Shown one piece after another: positions 11,920 to 22,105 of a stretch of DNA of 64,000 bases. Location of the stretch: the NCBI GenBank assembly GCA_031002005.1, contig JARYHS010009186.1, positions 182,244,437-182,308,436 of the forward strand, read 5' to 3'. This DNA is from Vandiemenella viatica. Taxonomy: Eukaryota; Arthropoda; Insecta; Orthoptera; Morabidae. The notes below the pieces were generated by a model. The model was not told where the DNA came from. It was given only the letters and a program-made list of their open reading frames with translations, and made no database searches. Position 1 is the stretch's first letter. Every line of letters starts with the position of its first letter. A program made the position numbers and the translations under genes.

Positions 11920-11924
11920 CATTC
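11920..11924. other. Target site duplication, left
   Basis: CATTC directly precedes the 5' LTR and is repeated exactly at 17213-17217 after the 3' LTR. A 4-6 bp duplication is normal for Ty3/Gypsy integrases. Confidence 0.85.
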
Positions 11925-12129
11925 TGTTCAGTCTGCCAGTAAAGGCCCCTGCCAGGCAGACCTCACACACAACGCGCCTGCACGCCGGGATACATATACG
12001 ACTCCAAACAGGCGCAGAGGCATCAAAACAAACCAGGAAAACAAATAGAATCATCTAGAAGCTAAGTGGGACTATTTCTTACAGAGGTCGCCGTACTACC
12101 ACACAACGGAATTCCTGCGCCAGGCCGCC

Positions 12130-12136
12130 TATATAA
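12130..12136 (+). promoter_or_regulatory. TATA box in 5' LTR
   Basis: TATATAA lies in a GC-rich context (CCGCCTATATAAGCG) in the middle of the LTR, where the U3 promoter of an insect Gypsy element is expected. The same box in the 3' LTR is at 16973-16979. The transcription start would be about 25-30 bp downstream, near 12160-12170; this is inferred. Confidence 0.7.
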
Positions 12137-12331
12137 GCGTAGCCGGCCGCTCCACCGCCAGTTCCAGCCTGACCGCTGAACCAGCGTCAACTACAGAAGA
12201 CCACCGGAAGTTCGCGAGAAGTAGAAGCCGTCACTCTACCCCGGATCAGGACCAGGCTGAAATTCTCGACGGTCTTCTGATAACTGTACCCACATTTGTT
12301 TATGGTTTACCTCTTGTATTGTGTACCGAGT

Positions 12332-12337
12332 AATAAA
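12332..12337 (+). terminator. LTR polyadenylation signal (5' copy)
   Basis: AATAAA sits near the LTR 3' end. The equivalent copy at 17175-17180 in the 3' LTR is the one expected to be used for 3' end formation. Confidence 0.65.
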
Positions 12338-12370
12338 CTTCAAGGAACCGTTAAGTGTAGTCTACTTCAG

Positions 12371-12388
12371 TGGCGACAAGGTTGGGAT
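12371..12388 (+). promoter_or_regulatory. Primer binding site (tRNA not assigned)
   Basis: The sequence TGGCGACAAGGTTGGGAT begins one base after the 5' LTR. TGG is the complement of a mature tRNA CCA end, as expected for minus-strand priming. I could not match the remaining bases confidently to one tRNA, so the primer identity is left open. Confidence 0.65.
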
Positions 12389-12405
12389 AAGAACTCTCGA
12401 CCATC

Positions 12406-15400
12406 ATGGCTACGCCAGCAGCACCTACGGAATGGCAACAGTTCCTCCAAGGACTTCTACATCAGTTCTTCGAATCTCAGAGACAACTGATTGCGGAAGT
12501 CAGGAATCTCCGCCAACCCACGGCCCCGCCTCCGTTCCCAGCATTCAACGACGACGTCGAGGAATGGGAGACCTACGAGAAGCGCATAAGACAACACTTC
12601 GCAATTCACCACATAACCAAAGAAGAAGACCAACGTGCATATTTCCTTTCCTGGAACCAATCGAAGATGTATGTCTTGCTCACCAAACTTCAGCCACAAG
12701 ACCCCGACACCCTCACCTTCACGACCATCTGTACGACACTGAATGCATACTACAGACGCCGGTACCATGTCGTCGCGGCCCGCGTCGAATTCTATCAATG
12801 CCGGAAGAAGCCCGATCAGACGTATCGCCAGTGGGCGGCCGAACTCCAAGGCCTTAGCAGAAAATGTAAGTTTCAAACTCGTTGTTCCCACGAATCCTAC
12901 GCCGACGACATGGTGCGTGATCACATCATACAGGCTGCACCAGATGCCGCACTCCGGCATGACGCCCTCAAGTTAGAGGACCCATCCCTGGAGCAGGTCA
13001 TCGAACTTGCCTACAAATTCGAAATATCTACGGCCGCAGATCGCCGCCTGGAGTCCTGGGCGGATGTGGCCGCAATCCGAACCGACGTAGAGGACACACA
13101 GGACGTCGCCGCCATCCAGAGCTCCCAGTCGCGCTCCTCCCGACACCACAACCGGGGACCGCTTCCTCAGAAGGACATCGAACCGGCCCGTTCCGGCAGG
13201 GGCACCAAGTCTCGGCAGCAGCAGCGGATCCCGCAGCGCCGACGCCGCAGCCCGCTCCGCCTACCCTCCTGCCCCGCCTGTTATTCAGCACATGAGAGGG
13301 AAAATTGTCCGGATCGTTGGGCTGAATGCTCACGTTGCGGCAAGGAAGGACACCTGGCGTCCGTCTGCCGCACCAACACCACCAATGCCAATCCCGGCTC
13401 TCGCCGCCCAGGGTCTTACCAAGACAGGTTGAGCGGCGCACCTATGGATATCAATCAGGTAGACACTTCCACTGCATCCAAACTTTTTATTGACGTTACG
13501 GTCAATGGCAAGCCTCTGCGCCTACAAGTCGACACAGGAGCAGCAGTCTCATTGCTTAATTATACTACTTATGTGCAAATTGGCTCGCCCCCCCTCTCGC
13601 CGGCCCCCAAGCGCCTCCTGACATACAACAAACAGGAAATAGCACTCCTGGGACAATTCACAGCAAACGTCATGTATAAGTCTGTACATCGTTCAGTCCC
13701 CTTTTTAGTAGTTAACAGTTCTCTCACAGCAGACTTATTTGGACTGGACGCTTTCCGCTTATTCGGATTTTCAATTGAGGATAACATACACCTCGTATCT
13801 CAGCATGTTCCTTTTCCTGAAGTGGACGCCCTTTGCACCGAGTTTCAGGACCTGTTCTCACCAGGCGTCGGCTGTGCAAAGGACTTCGAAGCATCACTCC
13901 AACTCCGGCCGGACGTACGGCCTCGATACTTCCGGGCACGCCAGGTACCCGTAGCGCTTCAACAACCACTTCAGGAAGAACTTCAACGTCTCCAAGACGA
14001 AGGGATCCTCCAGCCGGTGCGGTTCAGCCCCTGGGCCACGCCGTTGGTCATAGTTCAGAAGCCAGGACGCCGCTTACGTCTCTGTGGTGACTTTAAGACC
14101 ACCGTCAACCCGCATCTGCTGGTAGACGATTATCCACTTCCGAGACCGGACGACCTCTTCCGTAAACTAGCAGGAGGTACCTACTTTACAAAAATTGACC
14201 TGGCAGAAGCATACCTTCAAATCCCTTTGGATATCCAGTCCCGACAATACACAGTCATCAACACTCCCTCTGGCCTCTTCCAACTCAACCGGCTCATGTT
14301 CGGCTTGGCCAGTGCTCCAGCGATTTTTCAACGGTATCTCGAACAACTTCTCCAGGATATTCCGGGATGCATCAACTATCTCGACGACATAGTCGTCACG
14401 GGACCCTCCGCTGCCGAACACATGACCAACCTCCGCCTACTCTTCCTCCGCCTCCGTGCAGCAGGATTGAAATGCAACCTTTCCAAGTGTCAATTTTTTC
14501 AACAATCCATTTCCTACCTGGGTCACATCATCGCTCAGGAAGGCATTTCCCCAGCATTTTCCTATGTGGACGCTATTTCCAACTTACCTCGGCCTCAGGA
14601 TCTACATCAGTTGAAATCTTTTTTAGGCAAGATTTCATACTACAGAAAATTTATACCCTCAGCAGCACAAGTGGCAGCACCCCTGTACCACCTCTGTCGC
14701 AAGAATGTCCCGTTCCGTTGGACCCCAGCTTGCGAGACCGCATTCCACACCCTTAAACAGCAGCTCAAGTCCGCAGCATGCCTCATGCCATACACTCCAA
14801 ACCTCCCCTTGATACTTGCCACAGATGCATCCGATTACGGTGTGGGGGCAGTTCTGTCTCATAAATTACCAGATGGCACGGAACGCCCCGTAGCTTACAT
14901 CTCCAAAGCCCTATCGGCTGCTCAGCTTAAATATTCTCAAATCGAGAAAGAGGCGCTAGCTATTGTTTTTGCCTGCTCCAAATTCTATTCCCTTTTATAT
15001 GGGATTTCTTTTCATCTCATTACCGACCACAAGCCACTCCTATCACTATTTGATCCGTCCACACGTCTGCCTACCAAAACATCCCACCGCATCCAGCGTT
15101 GGGCACTATTCCTGTCCCAGTTCAGATATACCATGCATTTCCGTACCACCTCCAGGCATGCCAATGCAGACGCCTTATCCAGACTACCGCAGGGACCAGA
15201 CCTTGCCTTCGACAAGTCGGAACTTCTGGTGTTCCAGATCGACGATGACATACAAGAAGCACTGAAGACATTTCCAGTCACGGCCTCAAAAGTCGCGGCA
15301 GCCACAGGGGAGGACCCCCTCCTCCGTGTCATCCGACACCACATCCAACACGGGTGGCAAACACGTTCCCCTCCACGCCATCATCAAGACCTCAAGTTCT

Positions 15401-16785
15401 ACTACTCCATCCGCCACCAGCTCTCAGTAGTAGAGGGAGTGCTCCTCCGCACAGAACCAAATTCCACCCCGAGGGTCGTCGTTCCGAGATCCCTACAACC
15501 GACAATCCTCCAAACTCTCCACCAAGGACACTGGGGAATTGCCCGCACCAAATCCCTTGCCAGACGCCATGTATTCTGGATCGGCCTTACCACGGATGTC
15601 ACGGAGATGGTGCGGCGCTGTACCATCTGTGCCCAACAACTGCCCCGCCCCCCTCAAAAGTTCCTTTCCTGGCCGGCACCGTCCGGACCCTGGGAACGCA
15701 TTCACCTCGACTTCGCTGGCCCATTCCTAGGCCACCAGTGGCTCCTAGTGACGGATGCCTTTTCCCACTTCCCATATGTCGTCCGTTGCTCCACAATCAC
15801 CACAGAGGTCACCATTTCAGCCCTCACGAAGATCTTTTCCATCGAAGGATTACCATACGCTATCGTCACAGATAACGGACCGCAATTTCGAAGTCGGGAA
15901 TTCCTATCCTTCTGTACCGCCAACAATATCCAACACCTCCTCACCCCGCCCTTCCACCCCCAATCTAACGGGGAGGCGGAACGGCTAGTCAGAACATTCA
16001 AAACCCAAATGACCAAATACACCACAAGTCACAAACTCGAAGAGGCATTGACACTCTTCCTCAGTTCCTATCGAACCACTCCAGTGGGGGCCAAAAGCCC
16101 GGCGGAATTGCTGCATGGCCGCCAACCTCGCACTCTCCTCCATCTCCTCTTACCCCCGCCCAAAGTACAGGTACCTTCGGGCCCATTCCGTTTCACCCCG
16201 GGCTCCCTAGTCTGGGCCCGCGGGTTTGGCTCCCGGGCCGGTTGGCTTCCGGGGGTCATCCAGCGGCCCCGGGGCCGCCAACTGTTCGACGTCAGCCTGG
16301 ATGGCCGGATAGTGCGACGCCATCGAAACCAACTACGTCCCCGCTACCCCACGGCACCGTCCTCTTCCACCACGGCACGGCCATCCACTTCTTCCTCTCC
16401 TTCCCTGCCACCTCCACCACTCCTGCCGTCTAACCGTTGCTCAGGGACAGTTACAGCGCCACCAACGACGCCACAACCTGTCGGTCGCTCCGACACCCTT
16501 CAGCCGCAGCCTCTCGACCACCTGCGGGGACCATCTTCAGCGCCCCCCGTACAGCCCCCGGCCATCGACGCCGACGAACCGATGCCGTTAGCTCCACAAG
16601 TACCTCCACCACAACCTGCACCACGACGCAGGTCGGCACGCATCGCCAGGGGAACAGCTCCGTACTCCCCTGGAGGTAGCCTTCATAGTCTGCTCCAGGG
16701 CGCCGCGGCAGACGACCTCGCAGACGTCGCAGACATCGCTTCCCCCCCCCCCCCCGGGAGGGAGGTATGTTCAGTCTGCCAGTAA
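12406..16785 (+). CDS. Gag-Pol polyprotein of Ty3/Gypsy-type retrotransposon
   Basis: One uninterrupted 1459-codon frame encodes the structural and enzymatic proteins of the element. The gag region occupies roughly residues 1-330 and ends in two zinc knuckles: C289-x2-C-x3-H-x4-C301, with a short spacer, and a canonical CSRCGKEGHLASVC at 308-321. The aspartic protease motif DTGA starts at D376. The reverse transcriptase active site YLDD begins at Y658. RNase H shows DASDYGVGA from about 807. Integrase has an HHCC domain starting near H1039 (HQGHWG, then CTICAQ) and a DD35E triad at D1102 (HLDFAGPF), D1156 (TDNGPQF) and E1192 (NGEAER). A GPY/F-like module near 1266 and a long Pro/Ser-rich tail follow. 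The start is the first ATG after the primer site, in a GACCATCATGG context. Gag and pol share one frame, so no frameshift is needed. The stop lies inside the 3' LTR. All catalytic residues I could check are present. Confidence 0.93.
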   Translation: MATPAAPTEWQQFLQGLLHQFFESQRQLIAEVRNLRQPTAPPPFPAFNDDVEEWETYEKRIRQHFAIHHITKEEDQRAYFLSWNQSKMYVLLTKLQPQDPDTLTFTTICTTLNAYYRRRYHVVAARVEFYQCRKKPDQTYRQWAAELQGLSRKCKFQTRCSHESYADDMVRDHIIQAAPDAALRHDALKLEDPSLEQVIELAYKFEISTAADRRLESWADVAAIRTDVEDTQDVAAIQSSQSRSSRHHNRGPLPQKDIEPARSGRGTKSRQQQRIPQRRRRSPLRLPSCPACYSAHERENCPDRWAECSRCGKEGHLASVCRTNTTNANPGSRRPGSYQDRLSGAPMDINQVDTSTASKLFIDVTVNGKPLRLQVDTGAAVSLLNYTTYVQIGSPPLSPAPKRLLTYNKQEIALLGQFTANVMYKSVHRSVPFLVVNSSLTADLFGLDAFRLFGFSIEDNIHLVSQHVPFPEVDALCTEFQDLFSPGVGCAKDFEASLQLRPDVRPRYFRARQVPVALQQPLQEELQRLQDEGILQPVRFSPWATPLVIVQKPGRRLRLCGDFKTTVNPHLLVDDYPLPRPDDLFRKLAGGTYFTKIDLAEAYLQIPLDIQSRQYTVINTPSGLFQLNRLMFGLASAPAIFQRYLEQLLQDIPGCINYLDDIVVTGPSAAEHMTNLRLLFLRLRAAGLKCNLSKCQFFQQSISYLGHIIAQEGISPAFSYVDAISNLPRPQDLHQLKSFLGKISYYRKFIPSAAQVAAPLYHLCRKNVPFRWTPACETAFHTLKQQLKSAACLMPYTPNLPLILATDASDYGVGAVLSHKLPDGTERPVAYISKALSAAQLKYSQIEKEALAIVFACSKFYSLLYGISFHLITDHKPLLSLFDPSTRLPTKTSHRIQRWALFLSQFRYTMHFRTTSRHANADALSRLPQGPDLAFDKSELLVFQIDDDIQEALKTFPVTASKVAAATGEDPLLRVIRHHIQHGWQTRSPPRHHQDLKFYYSIRHQLSVVEGVLLRTEPNSTPRVVVPRSLQPTILQTLHQGHWGIARTKSLARRHVFWIGLTTDVTEMVRRCTICAQQLPRPPQKFLSWPAPSGPWERIHLDFAGPFLGHQWLLVTDAFSHFPYVVRCSTITTEVTISALTKIFSIEGLPYAIVTDNGPQFRSREFLSFCTANNIQHLLTPPFHPQSNGEAERLVRTFKTQMTKYTTSHKLEEALTLFLSSYRTTPVGAKSPAELLHGRQPRTLLHLLLPPPKVQVPSGPFRFTPGSLVWARGFGSRAGWLPGVIQRPRGRQLFDVSLDGRIVRRHRNQLRPRYPTAPSSSTTARPSTSSSPSLPPPPLLPSNRCSGTVTAPPTTPQPVGRSDTLQPQPLDHLRGPSSAPPVQPPAIDADEPMPLAPQVPPPQPAPRRRSARIARGTAPYSPGGSLHSLLQGAAADDLADVADIASPPPPGREVCSVCQ
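16756..16767 (+). promoter_or_regulatory. Polypurine tract
   Basis: GGGAGGGAGG followed by TA lies immediately before the TG of the 3' LTR, where plus-strand DNA synthesis is primed. It is preceded by an unbroken run of 14 C (16742-16755). Both runs are inside the gag-pol frame, so the tract is also coding. Confidence 0.8.
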
Positions 16786-17212
16786 AGGCCCCTGCCAGGC
16801 AGACCTCACACACAACGCGCCTGCACGCCGGGATACATATACGACTCCAAACAGGCGCAGAGGCATCAAAACAAACCAGGAAAACAAATAGAATCATCTA
16901 GAAGCTAAGTGGGACTATTTCTTACAGAGGTCGCCGTACTACCACACAACGGAATTCCTGCGCCAGGCCGCCTATATAAGCGTAGCCGGCCGCTCCACCG
17001 CCAGTTCCAGCCTGACCGCTGAACCAGCGTCAACTACAGAAGACCACCGGAAGTTCGCGAGAAGTAGAAGCCGTCACTCTACCCCGGATCAGGACCAGGC
17101 TGAAATTCTCGACGGTCTTCTGATAACTGTACCCACATTTGTTTATGGTTTACCTGTTGTATTGTGTACCGAGTAATAAACTTCAAGGAACCGTTAAGTG
17201 TAGTTCACTTCA
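16768..17212 (+). repeat. 3' LTR of the Gypsy-type element
   Basis: This is the second 445-bp LTR copy, offset by 4843 bp from the first. Its first 18 bases are also the last six codons, including the TAA, of the gag-pol frame. It supplies the polyadenylation signal for the element's RNA at 17175-17180. It is followed directly by the target duplication CATTC. Confidence 0.95.
17175..17180 (+). terminator. LTR polyadenylation signal (3' copy)
   Basis: AATAAA lies about 32 bp before the end of the 3' LTR. Full-length element transcripts would be cleaved shortly downstream of it. Confidence 0.65.
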
Positions 17213-17217
17213 CATTC
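17213..17217. other. Target site duplication, right
   Basis: CATTC follows the 3' LTR and matches 11920-11924. The perfect match means the insertion has not been rearranged. Confidence 0.85.
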
Positions 17218-17589
17218 AGCTTCAAAAATCCTTGCATTTTTTCTTCTTATTCCTTGACGATAATTCTCTCGCAGCTTTAATGCCATCGTCATCGACTATC
17301 CTTAAGCCATAAATAAAGAGAGCGTAGCTCTTAAATTAACAATTTTTTTTTCCTGATATATTTTTCGAAGATTTCTTTCAGCCCTTTACTAATTTTACTC
17401 TCAGTAATTTTTGGTATTATTTTTGATCATTAGTATCGTTTTCGTACAAGTTTTCGAGAATTAAATAAATTTTCAGTTTTGAAACTGATTTTTCTAAAGT
17501 AAATCTTTACTTGCTATAAATGTTGATATCTGTGTAATAGGTTTTTGTGAAAATAATTAGAGTGCTAAAAAGTCTGAGTATCACCAAGT

Positions 17590-17830
17590 TTCGTTCTTGG
17601 CTGCCCAGCAGTAGGCTGCGAAGTTCGAGCGGATAATTAGTAGATAGATAGACGACCGGCGTTCAGATCCCGATAAATACGAGGATGTTTACTCGATGTT
17701 AAACTTTCCCAATGATTGTACAGACCCTCCCAGTCTTATCTCAAATGAGTATCTCTGTATCTTACCTAGAAAAATCTGCTAAAGAGAGACGGATCGCCAA
17801 ACCATCTCCATCCTTGGGTCGAGGAATTTA
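17590..17830 (+). repeat. Possible tRNA-derived SINE (decayed)
   Basis: GGATAATTAGTAGATAGATAG precedes GGCGTTCAGATCCCG, a weak B box, then GATGTTAAACTTTCCC and ATGAGTATCTCTGTATCTTACC. Support is limited to the B-box region and the TGTTAAAC link. Confidence 0.3.
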
Positions 17831-18110
17831 ATTAAATCAAATCTATTGTATTGAACCTTATAAACACCTATATAAGTTGTGAAGGATTGTGACAGGTGTA
17901 GCCTTAGCACACTTTATGTTTCCGTTATATTTATCAGAAACCATTTGTTTAGTAACTTTGATAAAGTATGGAAAGTTTACGCTATTGTAGGTAATAAAGC
18001 ATATCTTTCACAGAAGAACAAGTGCTAGTTGTATTATTAATTCCTGAGTAAAGTTTATAGATTATTTGGAATCATCACGAAATTTTCGAACTGTATTTCC
18101 TTATTGATAT

Positions 18111-18211
18111 AATGTTTTCTGGTGACTAGCCGAGTGAAAAAGGTGTCCACACACGAGATTTCGGGGATCGGAATCTCTGTGCCCTCTTCGGCTAGTCTCC
18201 CGAGAACATTG
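18111..18211. other. Extended hairpin, about 100 nt
   Basis: Nested pairings AATGTT/AACATT, GACTAGCCGA/TCGGCTAGTC and CACGAGATT/AATCTCTGTG fold nearly the whole segment onto itself around a TCGGGGATCGG loop. It could be a small fold-back element or a structured RNA. No copy was noticed elsewhere in the window. Confidence 0.5.
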
Positions 18212-20544
18212 TATTAATTTTCAATGTCTAGAAAAACTTCGTTCCTATGTGTTTCTTTATGTTAGACACGAATTACTAAAAAAAAACCTACTCTGGCTTA
18301 TTAAATAACTTACATTGAGTTAAATATAGAAGGCATTTTAAAATTAACTTAACATTATCTGCCAGAAATATTAATGAAATCCGTTAAATTACAAAGGGGA
18401 TACGTGGAATATGTTTGCCAATGGTACGGTTAAACTTTATTACCAATAGTAAGAGTTCAAAATAATGTATGTGGATTTAAGATCAAGGTATATTAACCAT
18501 ACAGATGCATGTGCCGCTGTAAATAGCAACTGCTGATGAGCATCTAACTCTGCGGTTCCCAATTCCCCTCGATTATTCACCTAAGAGGTCGTGAGTTTCG
18601 GGTAAATCTCCAATCAAAGGGATAAGTAACTTCCCAGCACGCTCATTTACTGCATTATAGTATCGCAAGCAAGTTAAGCAGCTTTCTCAGATGACTGCTT
18701 CCACGCTGGATTGGAGTAGTTGGTTATAGCTGCTTGTTAGCGGAGATTGCTTGGTGAAGAGGGAATAGAATCAGTTCATTGTGTTGAGCAAATAGACAAA
18801 AATTAAGGGACAGTGTAGAAAAACAGGGTAGCAATGAGTTAAGAATTAAGGAAACAAACTTTCCTATGTAATCATGTAAAAGTGGAAATGGATTTAAAAA
18901 TAATCTAGGGAACTTTGTCACAACTGCCAAGCTCAAAATAAGATAAAGTAGGCTATTGCGATAAAATTTCCTAACACCCCTCCACACGTCTCTGTTAGGC
19001 ACAGATGAAGATTTTGTGTAGACTATATTTATCAAAGCGTTGTTGAGCAATCAGAAAACCTTTGGATAGAAAGGATGCGTATAAGATACTTTAAAAGAAA
19101 TCTTTCTCCTTGGCGTTGTATGTGTTCTTGGGTAACTAACGGAGTAAACATGGTGTATTTTGCGCACAATATTTCGGCGATCGTTGCTCCGTCGCCATCG
19201 CCAAGTGACGTGCTGAACAGGTCAACGGATCGGAAATTTGTAGCCAGGAACGCGTGTTGTTTACTTTAGCTATTAATATAGTCCGCTATCCATATCCATT
19301 TACTTTCTGTTATATAACTGCGATCTATTTTCCAAATCTAATTAGTGAAAACTATTCCGATTTCCGTAATTGCAATACCACCATTGTAAACATAAACACT
19401 AAAAATTCATTGAAATTGTTTTCTTACTAAGCTATAATTAATTGTTTTTCATCAAAGCGGATGTTAGCATATATAGTCCGTTTACTGAACATAGGAAAGA
19501 TATTTGAACAAGATGAATAAATCAGCTGACATAGAATTTGACCACAATGTAGCCGAACTATTTCAGATGTTAATGAAGCCTATGTTTTTTCTCATATTAG
19601 TCCGCCTCCGCTTATATTAGAAATTTAAAGAGTCCTTAAGGTCGTGAACGGAAACTATGGGCTGCGCTTATCTTTTAGAGCCCTTCAGTCTCGAGATAAT
19701 AATGAACTACTTTTTACATTAAGTTACTTTCGCACGTAATTAGGCAACCGAATTTTAGTTACTGTTGGAACGGAGGAAAGAATTCCCACCATCGTTTATG
19801 GTGTGAAACTTGGTACTAGTACTCTGAGATGCTGGGAAAACTACTACAGTCCAAACAGTTTAGCTCTGAGCTTTGAAGCACTACTATTCTGATCACTGTG
19901 AGTTGCTGCAGTCAACGCGATCTCAATTTTTGGTTTCGCTATAAAATTTTAACAGTTTTCTACGAACGCTGTGACATATCCTAATTTTCTCATCATCATC
20001 AGCGTTACGCAAGTACAGTGACACAGACCACTAGAAAAAATGTTAAATGGTTGAAATGTACTCTCTTTATAAGTTTGGTTGTTAAATACAAAGCACGTCT
20101 CGAGGCACATCTTCACAAAGTCGAAAATAAAAGGTCATCTATTAAAGTCTTAGACGAATTTTAAACAATGCTGAAAAAATAATAGCATCTTTACAGTAAA
20201 TGTTTGTCTCTTGATTGTTATGTTGCAAATAAGTTATCAGAATCTAAACTATACAGACAGAAATATGCAGTAAAATTTCACCAGTGGAAGTAAATAATAT
20301 ATATAATTTTTTTTTTTTACTTGGTGAAATTATGGTTGGGGTAGTCCAGTATGATTAAAGCAGCTTATGATGACCTAATGTGATTTCTACAGCTAGAAAC
20401 TACAGTTCAGTTGTCATAAAATGTAAATATTTACTTTATTCTAGTTGTTTTCCAGTATTTTCTCTTACTTGTTTTATTGGTTGAAAAAGCCTTATGAGCA
20501 CCAAAGTATTACTTTTCGAACTGAAATTTTGCGTCACACAGCGA
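18212..20544. other. Unassigned AT-rich DNA
   Basis: Open frames up to 108 codons (18724-19050, minus) have no motif and no plausible splice context that I can defend. Confidence 0.45.
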
Positions 20545-20690
20545 ACTTAGTTGATGAGCGGATAATGCTCGAATGTACCGATCAGGATATGGAGGATCGA
20601 TCCCTGCTCCAGCTATAAAGATTTTTTTTCCATCGTTTGCCGAAATCAGTTCATCCGAATTCTGGGATAATCCTTGAAAAGTCAGTCACT
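20545..20690 (+). repeat. tRNA-derived SINE-like sequence
   Basis: TTAGTTGATGAGCGGATAATGC fits an A-box side and GGAGGATCGATCCCTGCTCC fits a B box with its stem. An unrelated tail follows after a T-run. It does not share the S1 body. Confidence 0.45.
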
Positions 20691-21599
20691 AACATTGTAC
20701 GTTTATATTATTCGACAAAACCAAGTCTCACACAAATACCCATAAGCCACTCCTTAACACGGGAAAATATGAAAAAATGATGGCAATTTTGGTAATATGT
20801 CGTATTTGATCATCCATCTTTTACGATTATGTAATTGTTACATTTTTTCCGACCGAAGGAAACTAATTGGAAAATACATATTACTGTCAACAAATAGATA
20901 CATCTAGGTCTATGATCGTTAGTGCTCGTTTTGGATGCGATGTTAATCCCTTTCTGTTTGTAACAGCAGAACAGACTAACGTTATCGTAACTTATGAATG
21001 CCTCACTGAAAAAACTAGGGCGTAAAAACCGAAAGCAAAACTAAATCCCAGTTTAATTGATTATTAACGGGTACAGTGTGCAAAACAATAGATACAATTA
21101 ATTTGGGCATGCAAATTAGAACAAACGACTATCGAAAATTAACAGACAATTTGAAACATGAAACGCATGCCACTTATATACATTCCCTTAAGGCTGCGCC
21201 TGACTTGGGTTCCAGGTTATAAAGCCGGATCTGATTTCTACTTATCAAATTTCTTTTTTATTTTCTTTCCCGCAGTCTCAGATGGAACCATGAGTGCTGA
21301 AACTGATGAGAAACATTATCTAAAGTACACGGCGTCTCCTGTAGGTATTAGTATAACTTAAAGATGGTTCCTTTCCTTCTCATTTTGAGTACCTCACCTT
21401 AGAGGTGTTATTTAAAAAATAAGTTAAGACAATTGTATCTGAGAAAATGAGATAATGATCGGTTCTAACACACAATTGTCTTGAGTCACATACACGTGGT
21501 TTCTACAGTATTTTGTAGTACTTTTCTCTGTATCTCTTATTTTTCTTGTACCCACAGATGAATGTCTTTCAACACTTGTCAGATTTCACCACCAAACCA
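20691..21599. other. Unassigned DNA
   Basis: No element end, coding motif or tandem structure seen. Confidence 0.45.
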
Positions 21600-21795
21600 C
21601 TTTTTTTCCCCTTTCGCCTTTGTGCCTCGTCGACGTCGAATTCATTAGAAGCCGGAAAAAAATTGGGGACATGGAACTAGAAGCAATTTGACAATGGGCA
21701 TTTTGAAGGTACCATCCCGGGTTTTGCCTGGAGTTACCTAAGATTTGAACGGCCACTGATTTTCAGTCAGAGCTCTTGCATAATTAATAGGCCTT
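21600..21795 (-). repeat. tRNA-derived SINE, family S1
   Basis: On the plus strand it begins T-run, then GTGCCTCGTCGACGTCGAATTC, the reverse complement of the S1 3' end, and runs into AAGGTACCATCCCGGG. The tRNA head (TTTGAACGGCCACTG) is degenerate. Confidence 0.6.
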
Positions 21796-21861
21796 TGTGT
21801 ATATAACTAACAGTTCGTCGTCTAATTTTCGATTCAATCAATGATATTTAATATTGTTACT

Positions 21862-22105
21862 GCTTTTTTTTTTTACTTATGGCATTATGCCTCGTCGAAG
21901 TCGAAGTCATTAAAGTCGGGAAAAGACTCTGAGCAAGGAATAGGAATGAATTCAACCGTGGCCTTTTTTGAAGGATCCATCCCGGCATTCGTTTGGAGTG
22001 ATTTTGGGAAACCATGGAAAACACAAATATAGATGACCGGAAGGGAATTCGATCCCGCCTCCTCTCGAATGCGAGGTCAGAACGCTACTGCCCGGTATTG
22101 TTACG
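21862..22105 (-). repeat. tRNA-derived SINE, family S1
   Basis: The plus strand shows T-run, GCCTCGTCGAAGTCGAAGTC, GGATCCATCCCGGCATTCG, and then ATTCGATCCCGCC, the inverted B box. It lies 70 bp from another minus-strand S1 copy, giving a head-to-tail pair. Confidence 0.65.

Larger units (their letters stand above)
11925..12369 (+). repeat. 5' LTR of the Gypsy-type element
   Basis: This 445-bp repeat starts TGTTCAGTCTG and ends ACTTCA. It carries a TATA box (12130-12136) about 205 bp in and a polyadenylation signal (12332-12337) about 33 bp before its end, so U3, R and U5 can be placed roughly. It matches the 3' LTR except for C versus G in the 'TTTACCTSTTGTATT' stretch (position 12313) and an adjacent CT versus TC swap seven bases from the end (12362-12363). 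In an intact element this copy drives transcription. Confidence 0.95.
11925..17212 (+). mobile_element. Complete Ty3/Gypsy-type LTR retrotransposon
   Basis: The element is bounded by two 445-bp direct LTRs that begin TG and end CA, and is flanked by a 5-bp duplication CATTC (11920-11924 and 17213-17217). Between the LTRs lie a TGG-starting primer site, one gag-pol frame and a purine tract just before the 3' LTR. The order protease, reverse transcriptase, RNase H, integrase is that of Ty3/Gypsy rather than Copia. No envelope frame is present. The LTRs differ at only three positions, so the insertion is young. The interior is clearly more GC-rich than the AT-rich flanks, as expected for a recent arrival. 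A Mag-like lineage is possible because of the single fused frame and paired zinc knuckles, but this was not tested. Confidence 0.95.

Noticed and set aside
12321..16897. Many 60-170 codon frames on both strands inside the LTR element
   Set aside because: They overlap the 1459-codon gag-pol frame and arise from its high GC content; none carries a domain of its own.
18724..19050. 108-codon minus-strand frame as a host gene
   Set aside because: No domain, no repeat-free conservation evidence, and length within chance for AT-rich DNA of this size.
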